29,289 nucleotides of DNA from a virus, in IMG/VR virus record IMGVR_UViG_3300009610_000759, positions 1-29,289 of that record, one strand, 5' to 3'. The notes under the pieces were generated by a model. That model was not told where the DNA came from. It ran no database searches and saw nothing but the letters and a program-made list of their open reading frames with translations. Shown piece after piece: positions 6,965 through 13,787 of the stretch. Position 1 is the stretch's first letter. Each line of letters opens with the position of its first letter. A program made the translations under genes and the position numbers.

Positions 6965-7507
6965 TTAGATAGAAGGAGAAGCGGAAGGCGGCTCGCCCGG
7001 TTGTAGCGGGCCCATAGGCGCCAGTGGCTGCATCAGCGGCTCGCCCTGTGCCTCCTCCTTCGGTTTGACTATCTTCACTTCTGACATGGGTGTAGTCCCG
7101 GGTATCTTCTCCGGCGCGAGCCCGATCATTTTATTCTTCGCCCGCTCCGATTCTTGCCCGGCTTTGAAACTAATCTGGCTTTGCTCGGTCAGCCGCTGCC
7201 GGATCATATGCTCGTCATAGTCCCGCTCGGCCTGTTCCGCGGCAGCAATGTCCGTGGGATGCTGCGTCACGTCCGCCTTCTCCCGCGCCAATATCATGAT
7301 AGTTCGCAACGCCCGGCCCATTGCTCCGTTGACTAAACTGTGGATCTCGCCCATGCGCTGTGACTGCCGGGCCACATACCCTCGCGCCTCTTCCACTGCC
7401 GAGCGGGCAATGCGGCGGGCGCGGCGGGCGTTCCATTGTGTCATGAACGCCACTAGGAATATTCCCAATAGTGTTCCCCATTCCGTAGCTTGTTGGGTCG
7501 TTATCAT
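6965..7507 (-). CDS. Membrane-anchored phage protein, function unknown
   Basis: A 180-residue protein if the ATG at 7507 is used; a longer form from 7564 adds 19 polar residues that look like upstream leader. Residues about 8-24 (EWGTLLGIFLVAFMTQW) form one membrane segment, directly followed by a cluster of Arg (RRARRIARS), which by the positive-inside rule puts the C-terminus in the cytoplasm. Residues 30-130 are helical and highly charged, and the last 40 are Pro-rich (PLMQPLAPMGPLQPGEPP). The predicted topology argues against an i-spanin. It is flanked by exported proteins and has no domain I recognise. Confidence 0.55.
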   Translation of the reverse strand: MITTQQATEWGTLLGIFLVAFMTQWNARRARRIARSAVEEARGYVARQSQRMGEIHSLVNGAMGRALRTIMILAREKADVTQHPTDIAAAEQAERDYDEHMIRQRLTEQSQISFKAGQESERAKNKMIGLAPEKIPGTTPMSEVKIVKPKEEAQGEPLMQPLAPMGPLQPGEPPSASPSI

Positions 7508-7570
7508 TTTCGTATTTCTTTGAATGTGCACTCTGGTTGGAGAAGAGCACTTCTGAAACTGCAAAACCTA

Positions 7571-8143
7571 TCACCTCTCCGTAGGCAAGGCGGGCGGGGC
7601 GGTAAGACGGAGGACTGCCGGCTCGCCCGGAATCGGCGGAGCGGCTGAAGCAATTTCACGAGTCACCCGCACGACACCGCGGAAGAAACCGGGCGCGGTC
7701 AAGTCAGTGCCCATCGTGGCATACTCCACCCAGGGCCCTGAAGGGTTATCGGACTTCTCCACATTGAACGCTAACTGGACGACGTTCGTTTTAAGATTGC
7801 CCGGAGGAAAGATGCCGCGCGGGGTGAAGTAGGATGCTTCATTGGAGAAATCGCTCTCTAGGCCAGCCGAGTTGTAGGCCGTCACAGCAAAGAAGAACTG
7901 TTGGTTGCGTGTGGGCAGCAAGCTGGTCACGTTAGTGATATTGCCCACGCTAGTTCGATTCGTGTATTGCCGGGAGCCTATCCCATAATAAAGGTTGTAA
8001 CCCGTGACGCTCGCATCCGGAGCCGGGTCCCATTGCAGCCGCACGGTCGGCGGAGCATTGCTAGGAAAGAGGAAGATGGCCGACTGGGCATAGGCCGCAG
8101 TGAATAGTAAGCTAAATGTTAGAATAGATAATATCTTTTTCAT
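7571..8143 (-). CDS. Secreted fibronectin type III protein
   Basis: A 190-residue protein with a clear Sec signal (KKILSILTFSLLFTAAYAQ, likely cut after AYA). The ATG at 8143 is preferred to the GTG at 8164 because it places the basic residues at the start of the signal. Residues about 30-110 form one fibronectin-III domain: PPTVRLQWDPAPD, VTGYNLYYG, YTNRTSVGN, FFFAVTAYNSAGLESDFSNE. The remainder has PSGPWVEYATM, resembling the second beta domain that often follows in Verrucomicrobiota proteins. Such domains mediate protein or carbohydrate binding. In a phage this could be a virion decoration or, given the signal peptide, a protein displayed by the infected cell. Confidence 0.75.
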   Translation of the reverse strand: MKKILSILTFSLLFTAAYAQSAIFLFPSNAPPTVRLQWDPAPDASVTGYNLYYGIGSRQYTNRTSVGNITNVTSLLPTRNQQFFFAVTAYNSAGLESDFSNEASYFTPRGIFPPGNLKTNVVQLAFNVEKSDNPSGPWVEYATMGTDLTAPGFFRGVVRVTREIASAAPPIPGEPAVLRLTAPPALPTER

Positions 8144-8169
8144 CCCCACAACTATAAGACCCACCTAAC

Positions 8170-8574
8170 TTAGTTGCCAGCCGTAACTTGTTTGAGCAGT
8201 TCCTCCGCCGAAATGGGAGTGTAACGACGCAGAATGATGCAATTCTTTTTTAGGCTATCCAACACAATCTTCCTATCTTCCTCAGCGGCCAGTGGGATCA
8301 AGGCCTCCAGTTCCTTGCTCGACATAACACTGCCGATCACACCCGCCATGATCTTAAGGGACCCGCCGAGCAGCTGATACTGGTTCGCCATGATGGTGAA
8401 CTGGTCACAAAGTGCATTGTATCCGTTCTCCTCCGACATTTTCAAATCCGCAAGTATGCGGGTCCAACGCCGCTCCATCTCCTCCACCGACACGCCCAGC
8501 TTCTTAGCAATCATCGCATCCGGCACGTTGCCCGCCTTGAGTTTGAATAAGTATCCGTCGTCAGTAACCTTCAT
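8170..8574 (-). CDS. Unknown protein with N-terminal HTH-like segment
   Basis: A 134-residue protein starting at ATG 8574 after GGAGAG nine bases upstream. The first 45 residues (GYLFKLKAGNVPDAMIAKKL followed by GVSVEEMERRWTRIL) have the look of a helix-turn-helix of the kind that tests whether to begin on a DNA site, with the spacing DAMIAKKLGVSVEEMERR. The remaining 85 residues are helical with an IMANQYQLLGGSLKIMAG stretch and an end reading SAEELLKQV. No other motif is seen. It follows the last glycosyltransferase by only four bases and could be a regulator of the cassette, which is inference from position alone. Confidence 0.5.
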   Translation of the reverse strand: MKVTDDGYLFKLKAGNVPDAMIAKKLGVSVEEMERRWTRILADLKMSEENGYNALCDQFTIMANQYQLLGGSLKIMAGVIGSVMSSKELEALIPLAAEEDRKIVLDSLKKNCIILRRYTPISAEELLKQVTAGN

Positions 8575-8578
8575 ATAG

Positions 8579-9118
8579 CTATACTCTCCGCAGCTTCCAG
8601 AACTGCAAAATGGACCGCTCCTTCTCCCGCGTGCTTAGGTGCCCGTGTTGGTGGGCAGCGTCGGCTTGGTGTCCCGTCCGCATGCCATCAAACCCGCTAA
8701 CGTCAAACTTGCACTGGTGCTCCTTGAGCCAAGCGAGCAGGCAGAACCCAGTTGTGGGAAACCGTTTTCCTATCTTCACCGCTAAGGGAAAACAAGTTTG
8801 GATATGGCGGTCACTTTCCGCATAGATCACCGGGCCCAAGCGGGCGTGGAAGTCATCCACAAACTTGTCCCGCTTCTTCGCCAGCGGCCACGTCCAGGGA
8901 ATAAAGATGGGATAGACGGGGCGGGGATCTATATCGCGGAAGCCGTTCGCCACCCAGTGCGTCACCTTGCTGCCGGAGAACCCGCCCAGCACATAGTTAT
9001 TGATACGGATGACTGTAGCGTAGTCCTGCTCCGGCACGGGCGAGCTTAAGACCCCGTTGCCAACAACGAGGATGGGACGAGTCAAGCTAGCGAGCCATGA
9101 AGTCAAGTGTTCGGACAT
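8579..9118 (-). CDS. Sialyltransferase-like glycosyltransferase (GT29-type)
   Basis: A 179-residue protein if ATG 9118 is the start. The longer frame to 9268 lies over the C-terminus of the upstream gene and has no similar composition, so it is rejected; a GGAG sits 10 bases before 9118. The N-terminal motif PILVVGNGVLSSPVPEQDYA followed by VIRINNY corresponds to the sialyl motif found in GT29-type enzymes (VVGNG, then V-I-R-x-N). A later TTGFCLLAWL and FDVSGFDGM match the second conserved region in which S-x-G or T-x-G precedes a helix. The terminal HQADAAHQHGHLSTREKERSIL could hold the catalytic His. The sugar used is unknown. It overlaps the upstream gene by 32 bases. Confidence 0.6.
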   Translation of the reverse strand: MSEHLTSWLASLTRPILVVGNGVLSSPVPEQDYATVIRINNYVLGGFSGSKVTHWVANGFRDIDPRPVYPIFIPWTWPLAKKRDKFVDDFHARLGPVIYAESDRHIQTCFPLAVKIGKRFPTTGFCLLAWLKEHQCKFDVSGFDGMRTGHQADAAHQHGHLSTREKERSILQFWKLRRV

Positions 9119-9920
9119 TTTCAATCCACTCCAAAAGTATCTTCCGGTTGCCATCCATTGTGGATTTGTAAACCGGATCGCTGGAGCCCGGGTGCCACTT
9201 GTGAATGAGGCAGAGTCGATTGTTCCACTCGTAGAGCTGCTTTGCTTTCGGCCGGCTGATTTCGTCACGGCATCTTCGCGTGACGTTCTCCAAGGTGATC
9301 ACGCCCGGCAGCGGGTCCTTGTCGAACTGGTATCGCTCCAGCATGTAGATTTGCTGATAGTCCTCCCAGCCGTAACCACGGAAACGCTCGTCACACCCGC
9401 CCAGCTTCAAGTAAGTTCCGCGGCGGCAGATGAAATTGGTTGCGGCCGGAAGCAAGTAGGAAGAGGAGGAGTAAGTCCGCGGACTCGCCATAACCGTATT
9501 GTAAGTCTTCACCGACAGCGGTTCCTTATCGGGAAGTATCATCAAAAACCGCTTGTTAAGATAGAACATTCCGCCGTTAAACCAGGCGCCCGGGCTGGCG
9601 TGGGAAAGCACGGGCAGCAACTCGCTGAAATATTCCGTATGCGGCAGACTGTCTATGTCTAACTTCATGATCCACTCCGTGCTGGCCTGCTCCGCTCCTA
9701 AGTTGTGGTAGTGACCGATGGACAAGCCCGGAGGTTCAAACTGGTGAAGGGCGTGGATGTTGGTCCCTTTAGTTTCCTCATCCCACCAGCTAGGGACCGG
9801 CTCGCCCACAAAGTAAATGAGATGCTGGACTGACGGCAGCGTGGCCGCCTTAATGCACCGCAGCCACGTCCGCAAGGCGTCGGGTCGGTTCCAATAAGCT
9901 GTGATCGTAGTGAGGATCAT
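9087..9920 (-). CDS. GT2 glycosyltransferase with GT7-like C-terminal motif
   Basis: A 277-residue GT-A fold enzyme. It starts with LTTITAYWNRPDALRTWL, and has the metal-binding D-x-D at residues 88-90 (MKLDIDSLPHT). The FRGYGWEDYQQ motif at residues about 180-190 is the galactosyltransferase/GalNAc-transferase C-terminal signature, in which W-E-D contributes the acceptor site and catalytic base; chondroitin-polymerase-type enzymes share it. TNFICRRGTYLKLGGCDE just before it is also typical. The gene starts in a 4-base ATGA overlap with the FkbM gene upstream, so the two are translationally coupled. Likely substrates are UDP-hexoses or UDP-HexNAc, by family only. Confidence 0.8.
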   Translation of the reverse strand: MILTTITAYWNRPDALRTWLRCIKAATLPSVQHLIYFVGEPVPSWWDEETKGTNIHALHQFEPPGLSIGHYHNLGAEQASTEWIMKLDIDSLPHTEYFSELLPVLSHASPGAWFNGGMFYLNKRFLMILPDKEPLSVKTYNTVMASPRTYSSSSYLLPAATNFICRRGTYLKLGGCDERFRGYGWEDYQQIYMLERYQFDKDPLPGVITLENVTRRCRDEISRPKAKQLYEWNNRLCLIHKWHPGSSDPVYKSTMDGNRKILLEWIENVRTLDFMAR

Positions 9921-10546
9921 ACCCGCTTGTAATAGCAGTCACCCCAACCTTGCTTCATCATTCTCGTCTCCCGCGCCTCAAACCCGTAGCCAGCTAAGTA
10001 GTCTGCAATCTCCGGCGCCAACGGGCAGCCTTTGTAAAGATGCCGCACGTTCACCTCAATGTAAGCATGGTCGAAGCTGAGCAGCAAGTTCTCCATACCT
10101 TTGAGCGCGAGCAGTTCCGCCCCTTGCAAGTCGATATTGAGAAACCAGCCGGGACCCACGCTCAGCCCGTGCGTAGCGAGCAGCGTATCTACCCGCGTCG
10201 TCTTCATCTTTAAGAAATTGACGAACTTGCAATCCGGATGCTCGACGGCATGCGTCCCAAATTCCAGGAAACTGGAACTTTGCCCACCGTTGTTAGCCAC
10301 GTTAAATGTAACGGTCTCGCCGTCCTTGTCGCTCACGCAAGCCAGCAAGGCAGTAGAACCCGGGTAGGACGCGATGTGCCGGACGAGAGCCGCGTGGACA
10401 ACGGGCAGGGCTTCCACCCAAATCACGTTCTTAATGCCTTGCGCAGCATATGCGGCAGCCTCCTGCCCCGTGTTAGCGCCGAGGTGGAGGACTCCCGGGG
10501 TTTTGATCTTGTGCCGGGCGAACAATTCATCGAATGGAATTAGCAT
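9917..10546 (-). CDS. FkbM-family methyltransferase
   Basis: A 209-residue class I SAM-dependent methyltransferase. Motif I is GVLHLGANTGQEAAAYAAQG (residues about 18-37), the acidic residue ending the second strand is in IWVEALP, and the FkbM region near the middle reads TTRVDTLL followed later by FLNIDLQGAELLALKGM. The end reads AGYGFEARETR. FkbM-like enzymes methylate hydroxyl groups of sugars in glycan and polyketide pathways, so it probably caps or decorates the glycan made by its neighbours. The start overlaps the upstream glycosyltransferase stop by seven bases. Confidence 0.8.
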   Translation of the reverse strand: MLIPFDELFARHKIKTPGVLHLGANTGQEAAAYAAQGIKNVIWVEALPVVHAALVRHIASYPGSTALLACVSDKDGETVTFNVANNGGQSSSFLEFGTHAVEHPDCKFVNFLKMKTTRVDTLLATHGLSVGPGWFLNIDLQGAELLALKGMENLLLSFDHAYIEVNVRHLYKGCPLAPEIADYLAGYGFEARETRMMKQGWGDCYYKRV

Positions 10547-11214
10547 GTGACAACTTTTTTAATATACTCAGCCGCGATTTCTTCCCGGCGGGCCCACGAG
10601 CAAGGTCCCGCTAAGTGGATGGTCGGCATGCCCAGTTCCCAGATCGTGCCGTCGCTCCAAATTTCCGGAGCGAAGCAGCCAATCTCTTTTCCCGTGCAAG
10701 CCCGGATGCCTTTATACTCCCACTTGCGAACGAGCTCATCCATATACCATTGCTCCCAGGGCTCGTGGAGCATCTTGGTAAGTTTGCCCGGGACAATGAG
10801 CGGGGAGCCGTGCTCGCAACGCTGGACCCACTCGTCTGTGAAGGCGCGGGCCGCTCCGCTATTGCGCCACACCGTCAGTCCAGCGCAGAGGTAGGGCCAC
10901 GCCGGCCAGTTAGTTTGGTGATACGCTGCCATGAACTCGTCCCGCACCAGCCTAATCAGCTTGGCTAAGTCCACCCGGTAGTCCATGAAAAGCACGTCCG
11001 CATCAGCCCACAGAACGTAATCGTATTGCTCCTTCAGAGCTTTGCTGATCTCGTGGACCTTAGAATAGCTAGGATGCAAGTCCGTCCAGTAGGGTTCACT
11101 CACCTCTTCATACTCGTAGCCTTGCGCCAGCGCATACTCTTTATGATTTTGAACGAGCCCGTTGCACCACTGCCGGATGTTGGGCGTGGCAATGGTAAGA
11201 AGTTTCTTTCTCAT
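10540..11214 (-). CDS. GT34-like (GMA12/MNN10) galactosyl-type transferase
   Basis: A 224-residue protein. The core motif YDYVLWADADVLFMDYRVDL (residues about 64-83) holds the D-x-D that binds the metal and sugar nucleotide, and resembles the W-x-D-x-D region of the GMA12/MNN10 family. It is preceded by YSKVHEISKAL, where family members carry W-x-K, and followed by AGLTVWRNSGAARAFTDEW, a second family-like block. Known members transfer galactose, mannose or xylose. The gene begins in an ATGA overlap with the methyltransferase upstream. The GT-A fold is convincing; the exact family number is less so. Confidence 0.7.
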   Translation of the reverse strand: MRKKLLTIATPNIRQWCNGLVQNHKEYALAQGYEYEEVSEPYWTDLHPSYSKVHEISKALKEQYDYVLWADADVLFMDYRVDLAKLIRLVRDEFMAAYHQTNWPAWPYLCAGLTVWRNSGAARAFTDEWVQRCEHGSPLIVPGKLTKMLHEPWEQWYMDELVRKWEYKGIRACTGKEIGCFAPEIWSDGTIWELGMPTIHLAGPCSWARREEIAAEYIKKVVTC

Positions 11215-11789
11215 GATTTTCTAACCCACCAAGAGGGATAGTCTTTTTCTCCCGTCACTGCGAGCACGGGCCCCAAGTTGTTCATCTGCACAAACTCGTT
11301 CACTGCGGTCTTCACTCCGTAGTCCCCTGACTGGATAACTCCATCAAGATAGTCATGCCCGGCAAAGATCCCGCCCACCTTCACCTTCGGCCACCAAAGC
11401 GCAATGTCCTTGCGGATGAACTCGAGCTTGTGGTTAGCGTCGATATAAACAAAGTCGAAGAAGTTGTCGGGAAACAGAACCGCCGCCGCGTCGGAGAACA
11501 TGCGCATTACCCGCGACCGCCCTTTGTAGAGAACAGACTTGTCCATTACCAGCTTGAAGCGGCGCTCCTGCTCGGTAGTATCTTGATTACAATAATCCCG
11601 ATAGATACCCTCCGTTAAGTGGAGCCAGGGATCTACCTGATAACAAGTGCCCGGCCACCTATCCAACAAGTAAAAGCTGAACCCTCCTTCCGCAACACCG
11701 ATTTCCACTGCGTTGCCCGTCAGCCCCAAGCTCACTAGATAAGGGGCGAAGTCATTCCGTTTTTGAGGTAGTTTCATTTTGATTACCAT
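11211..11789 (-). CDS. Class I SAM methyltransferase (Methyltransf_24-like)
   Basis: A 192-residue protein from ATG 11789, which overlaps the upstream stop by seven bases; ATG 11777 is also possible and neither has a Shine-Dalgarno site. Motif I is GNAVEIGVAEGGFSFYLLDR, the acidic strand end is YQVDPWLH, and motif II is FDFVYIDANHKLEFIRKDI followed by VKVGGIFAGHDYLDG. The YIDANH and GG-x-x-AGHDY pair is typical of small sugar or small-molecule methyltransferases of the Methyltransf_24 group, where the aspartate and histidine bind a metal. Context points to a glycan substrate. It is the second methyltransferase in the cassette. Confidence 0.75.
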   Translation of the reverse strand: MVIKMKLPQKRNDFAPYLVSLGLTGNAVEIGVAEGGFSFYLLDRWPGTCYQVDPWLHLTEGIYRDYCNQDTTEQERRFKLVMDKSVLYKGRSRVMRMFSDAAAVLFPDNFFDFVYIDANHKLEFIRKDIALWWPKVKVGGIFAGHDYLDGVIQSGDYGVKTAVNEFVQMNNLGPVLAVTGEKDYPSWWVRKS

Positions 11790-12508
11790 TGTCGTGCGAT
11801 GCGCTTTGCGGGTATGGGCCGCTCCCACACCCTTTCACCTTCCCACTTGGGAACCTTGCCAACGTAGGGAACCGCGTTGCCCGTGTCAATGTAAGCTTGC
11901 TGGGAGCCGCCGCGTTCGCTGATGCGTCCCGGCAACGGGCGGTTATACCAATAGAAAGGCTGATACTTCTTCTCATTAATCCCCACACTCAGGACGTTAA
12001 GGGCCCGGAGCCGGCGGTCTAGCTCCTGGTCGTCACCCGCATACTCCGCCCGATAGCCTCCTACCTTTGCAATGACGCTGCGGCGATATCCCCAACACCC
12101 GTGGTAGGCGCACCGGTTCCGCTTGGCATTGTGCGTCTCGCATTGCACCCACTCTTCGTTTACAAAGTCCATGGCGTGCTTGGGCTGGCAAACCTCCCCG
12201 GAATGCAGAGCCTCCGCCAGAGACTCCAGCCACCAGGGCATATAAATGTCGTCATCGTCCGCCTTGGCCAGCGCCTCGCTGTCAAAGGACGCAAGCGCGA
12301 TGGCCGCGTTGTTCTTTTCACCTAGGCTCCGGAACCGGCGCGGGACAGAGATCAAGTGCCAGCGGTCCCCGCTTTGGTTTTCATACTGCCCGCCGTCGTC
12401 CAGGATAATGAGTTCGCGGTTCTCGTAGGTTTGATTTTCGAAGCAAGCAATCATCCTGCCCAGCAACTCGGGACGATTAAGCGTCGGGCAAAAGGCAGTT
12501 ATCTTCAT
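11783..12508 (-). CDS. GT2-family glycosyltransferase
   Basis: A 241-residue GT-A enzyme; ATG 12508 is chosen because it forms an ATGA overlap with the upstream stop and directly precedes the fold's first strand. The N-terminus reads KITAFCPTLNRPELLGRMI, followed by ENQTYENRELIILDDGG. The metal-binding motif is a run of four aspartates at residues 84-87 (LAKADDDDIYMPWWLE). GCWGYRRSVIAKVGGY then AGDDQELDRRL correspond to the acceptor-side region with the catalytic E-D-type acid pair. It probably adds a hexose or HexNAc unit; the sugar cannot be told from sequence. Confidence 0.8.
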   Translation of the reverse strand: MKITAFCPTLNRPELLGRMIACFENQTYENRELIILDDGGQYENQSGDRWHLISVPRRFRSLGEKNNAAIALASFDSEALAKADDDDIYMPWWLESLAEALHSGEVCQPKHAMDFVNEEWVQCETHNAKRNRCAYHGCWGYRRSVIAKVGGYRAEYAGDDQELDRRLRALNVLSVGINEKKYQPFYWYNRPLPGRISERGGSQQAYIDTGNAVPYVGKVPKWEGERVWERPIPAKRIARQW

Positions 12509-12795
12509 ACAGATGTCAATCTTCCAGCTGTCAAATAACCATGCCACAAATCAGGCGCATGGATGCTAGGGACCAGCGTCGGCTTTTCCTCGTTGCCATC
12601 CCATCCCCATACCCTAGGTCCGCCGGGTGGGCCCTTCTGTATTCCCAACGCATCAGGCCCGCTAGTGCCTGGAATCCAAATGTAAATGTGGGTGAAGGTA
12701 TCATCGAAACAGAAGTCACCCACCTTCTCTATTCCTCCTTGTCCCTTCTCTTTCCCAAATCCTACTTTGTGGCAATCGATGCTTTCAGTGTTCAT
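12505..12795 (-). CDS. Small unknown protein with WGWDGN-x-PTL-x-PSI motif
   Basis: A 96-residue protein. ATG 12795 is chosen for its ATGA overlap with the fucosyltransferase stop and the GGAAGAG just upstream; a longer frame reads through the end of that gene. The C-terminal half has RVWGWDGNEEKPTLVPSIHA, then LWHGYLTAGRLTSV. Small phage proteins with WxWxG, P-T-x-x-PS and a final HGxxxxGR are common, often with a zinc-binding Cys pair near the start; here only scattered Cys are seen (Cys 8 and Cys 29 approximately). The function of that group is unknown to me. Being translationally coupled inside the cassette suggests a linked role. Confidence 0.5.
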   Translation of the reverse strand: MNTESIDCHKVGFGKEKGQGGIEKVGDFCFDDTFTHIYIWIPGTSGPDALGIQKGPPGGPRVWGWDGNEEKPTLVPSIHAPDLWHGYLTAGRLTSV

Positions 12796-13523
12796 AATCT
12801 CTTCCATTCCGGCGGAACAATATCCTTTGTTTCTAGCCCACCCCATCCCGGAACAAACCAAAGTTTTGGCATGACAACCTGCTTGTTGGAGTTTTGATTG
12901 AGCCACGCGCCCCACCAGCTAAAAGTAGAGGCAGAACAAATCTGGTGCTCGCATCCGCTCATTAAACAAAGGTCCTCGACCTCATTCCGACCTTCGGAAA
13001 AGGTGATCCAATCCTTTCCGCCAAATGTCTGTTTGCACCAGGCAATATCGTCGCTAAAGAACACGAACCGATAACCGGGGAACAACTTCATCGCTTGCTC
13101 TATCCATTCCTTGCCTATTTGCGGGTGCTTCTTATGCAGGCGCAGGAAGTCTCCGCGCCGGACGTGGACGGAGACATACCCCTTCCACTCCATCCAAGAA
13201 AAGTTCCACTGCTCCAACAACTGGTCGCGATAGTGCTTGAAGTATTTCTCGCTTTGCCAATAACCATCCAAAATGATGTTCTTGTCTCGCCAATCACTCT
13301 GGAAAGGAAGTTCCTGGCAGGCGAAACCCTTTTCCGTAATGAGAACCTCCGGCAGGTTAGGGTCCCACTTCGCATTCACCAAATGCTGGAGATAAACGGG
13401 CCCCTTCTTAGTAGGCGCATCGGGCAGGGTATAGTCCAGCCCGTGTTTCCAAGCGTAGGCCATCGCCGCCGCTGCTTGGAACAAGAAGTTACCCATCCTT
13501 CCGTAGGTTAAAGGTTTGACCAT
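12792..13523 (-). CDS. Alpha-1,2-fucosyltransferase-like enzyme (GT11)
   Basis: A 243-residue protein with the ordered GT11 motifs: GRMGNFLFQAAAAMAYA (residues 8-24), the GDP-fucose-binding VSVHVRRGDFLRLH (about 117-130, HVRRGD at 120-125), FVFFSDDIAW (about 153-162), and ICSASTFSWWGAWLN (about 195-209). The enzyme transfers fucose from GDP-fucose to a galactose-type acceptor, making H-antigen-like or O-antigen structures. Length is a little short of the usual 280-300 residues. No GDP-fucose synthesis genes are seen, so the donor must come from the host. Its start shares the base of TAATG with the upstream gene, and its end overlaps the next gene. Confidence 0.88.
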   Translation of the reverse strand: MVKPLTYGRMGNFLFQAAAAMAYAWKHGLDYTLPDAPTKKGPVYLQHLVNAKWDPNLPEVLITEKGFACQELPFQSDWRDKNIILDGYWQSEKYFKHYRDQLLEQWNFSWMEWKGYVSVHVRRGDFLRLHKKHPQIGKEWIEQAMKLFPGYRFVFFSDDIAWCKQTFGGKDWITFSEGRNEVEDLCLMSGCEHQICSASTFSWWGAWLNQNSNKQVVMPKLWFVPGWGGLETKDIVPPEWKRL

Positions 13524-13786
13524 TAGTCCTCTTGCCCTTTCACTTCTTGCGGAGGGACCGACTCGGTTTCCTTGATGATTTTAATTAAGTTGCCACCAAT
13601 CATTTTCCGCGCGGCGGCCAGTGCGTGGCCCTGGCAACCTCCTTCCAGAAAGGGAATATGGATTTCATTGATGTCTTGTGGGATAGTTGCATTGAGCAAG
13701 TTAGCGACATGCTTGTCGCGGCATTCCCACTTGTTCTCCTCGTCGTGCCACAGGGCCGTTTCTTCAAAGAGTTCAATCATTAACAT
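13523..13786 (-). CDS. Unknown 87-residue protein heading the glycan cassette
   Basis: An 87-residue acidic protein that I do not recognise. It reads WHDEENKWECRDKHVANLLN near the start, then NEIHIPFLEGGCQGHALAAARKMIGGNLIKIIKE, and ends in a charged tail (VPPQEVKGQED). There is one alanine-rich helix, two Cys and three His, but no obvious metal site. It lies two bases after the minor head gene upstream and shares the TAATG junction with the fucosyltransferase downstream, so it bridges the structural operon and the glycan cassette. Confidence 0.5.
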   Translation of the reverse strand: MLMIELFEETALWHDEENKWECRDKHVANLLNATIPQDINEIHIPFLEGGCQGHALAAARKMIGGNLIKIIKETESVPPQEVKGQED

Positions 13787-13787
13787 A

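Noticed and set aside
6965-7507. Inner-membrane spanin
   Set aside because: The Arg cluster directly after the membrane segment predicts a cytoplasmic C-terminus, opposite to a spanin.
9119-9268. Upstream extension of the sialyltransferase-like gene
   Set aside because: It overlaps the C-terminal coding part of the upstream GT2 gene and adds a Ser/Thr-rich stretch unlike the family.
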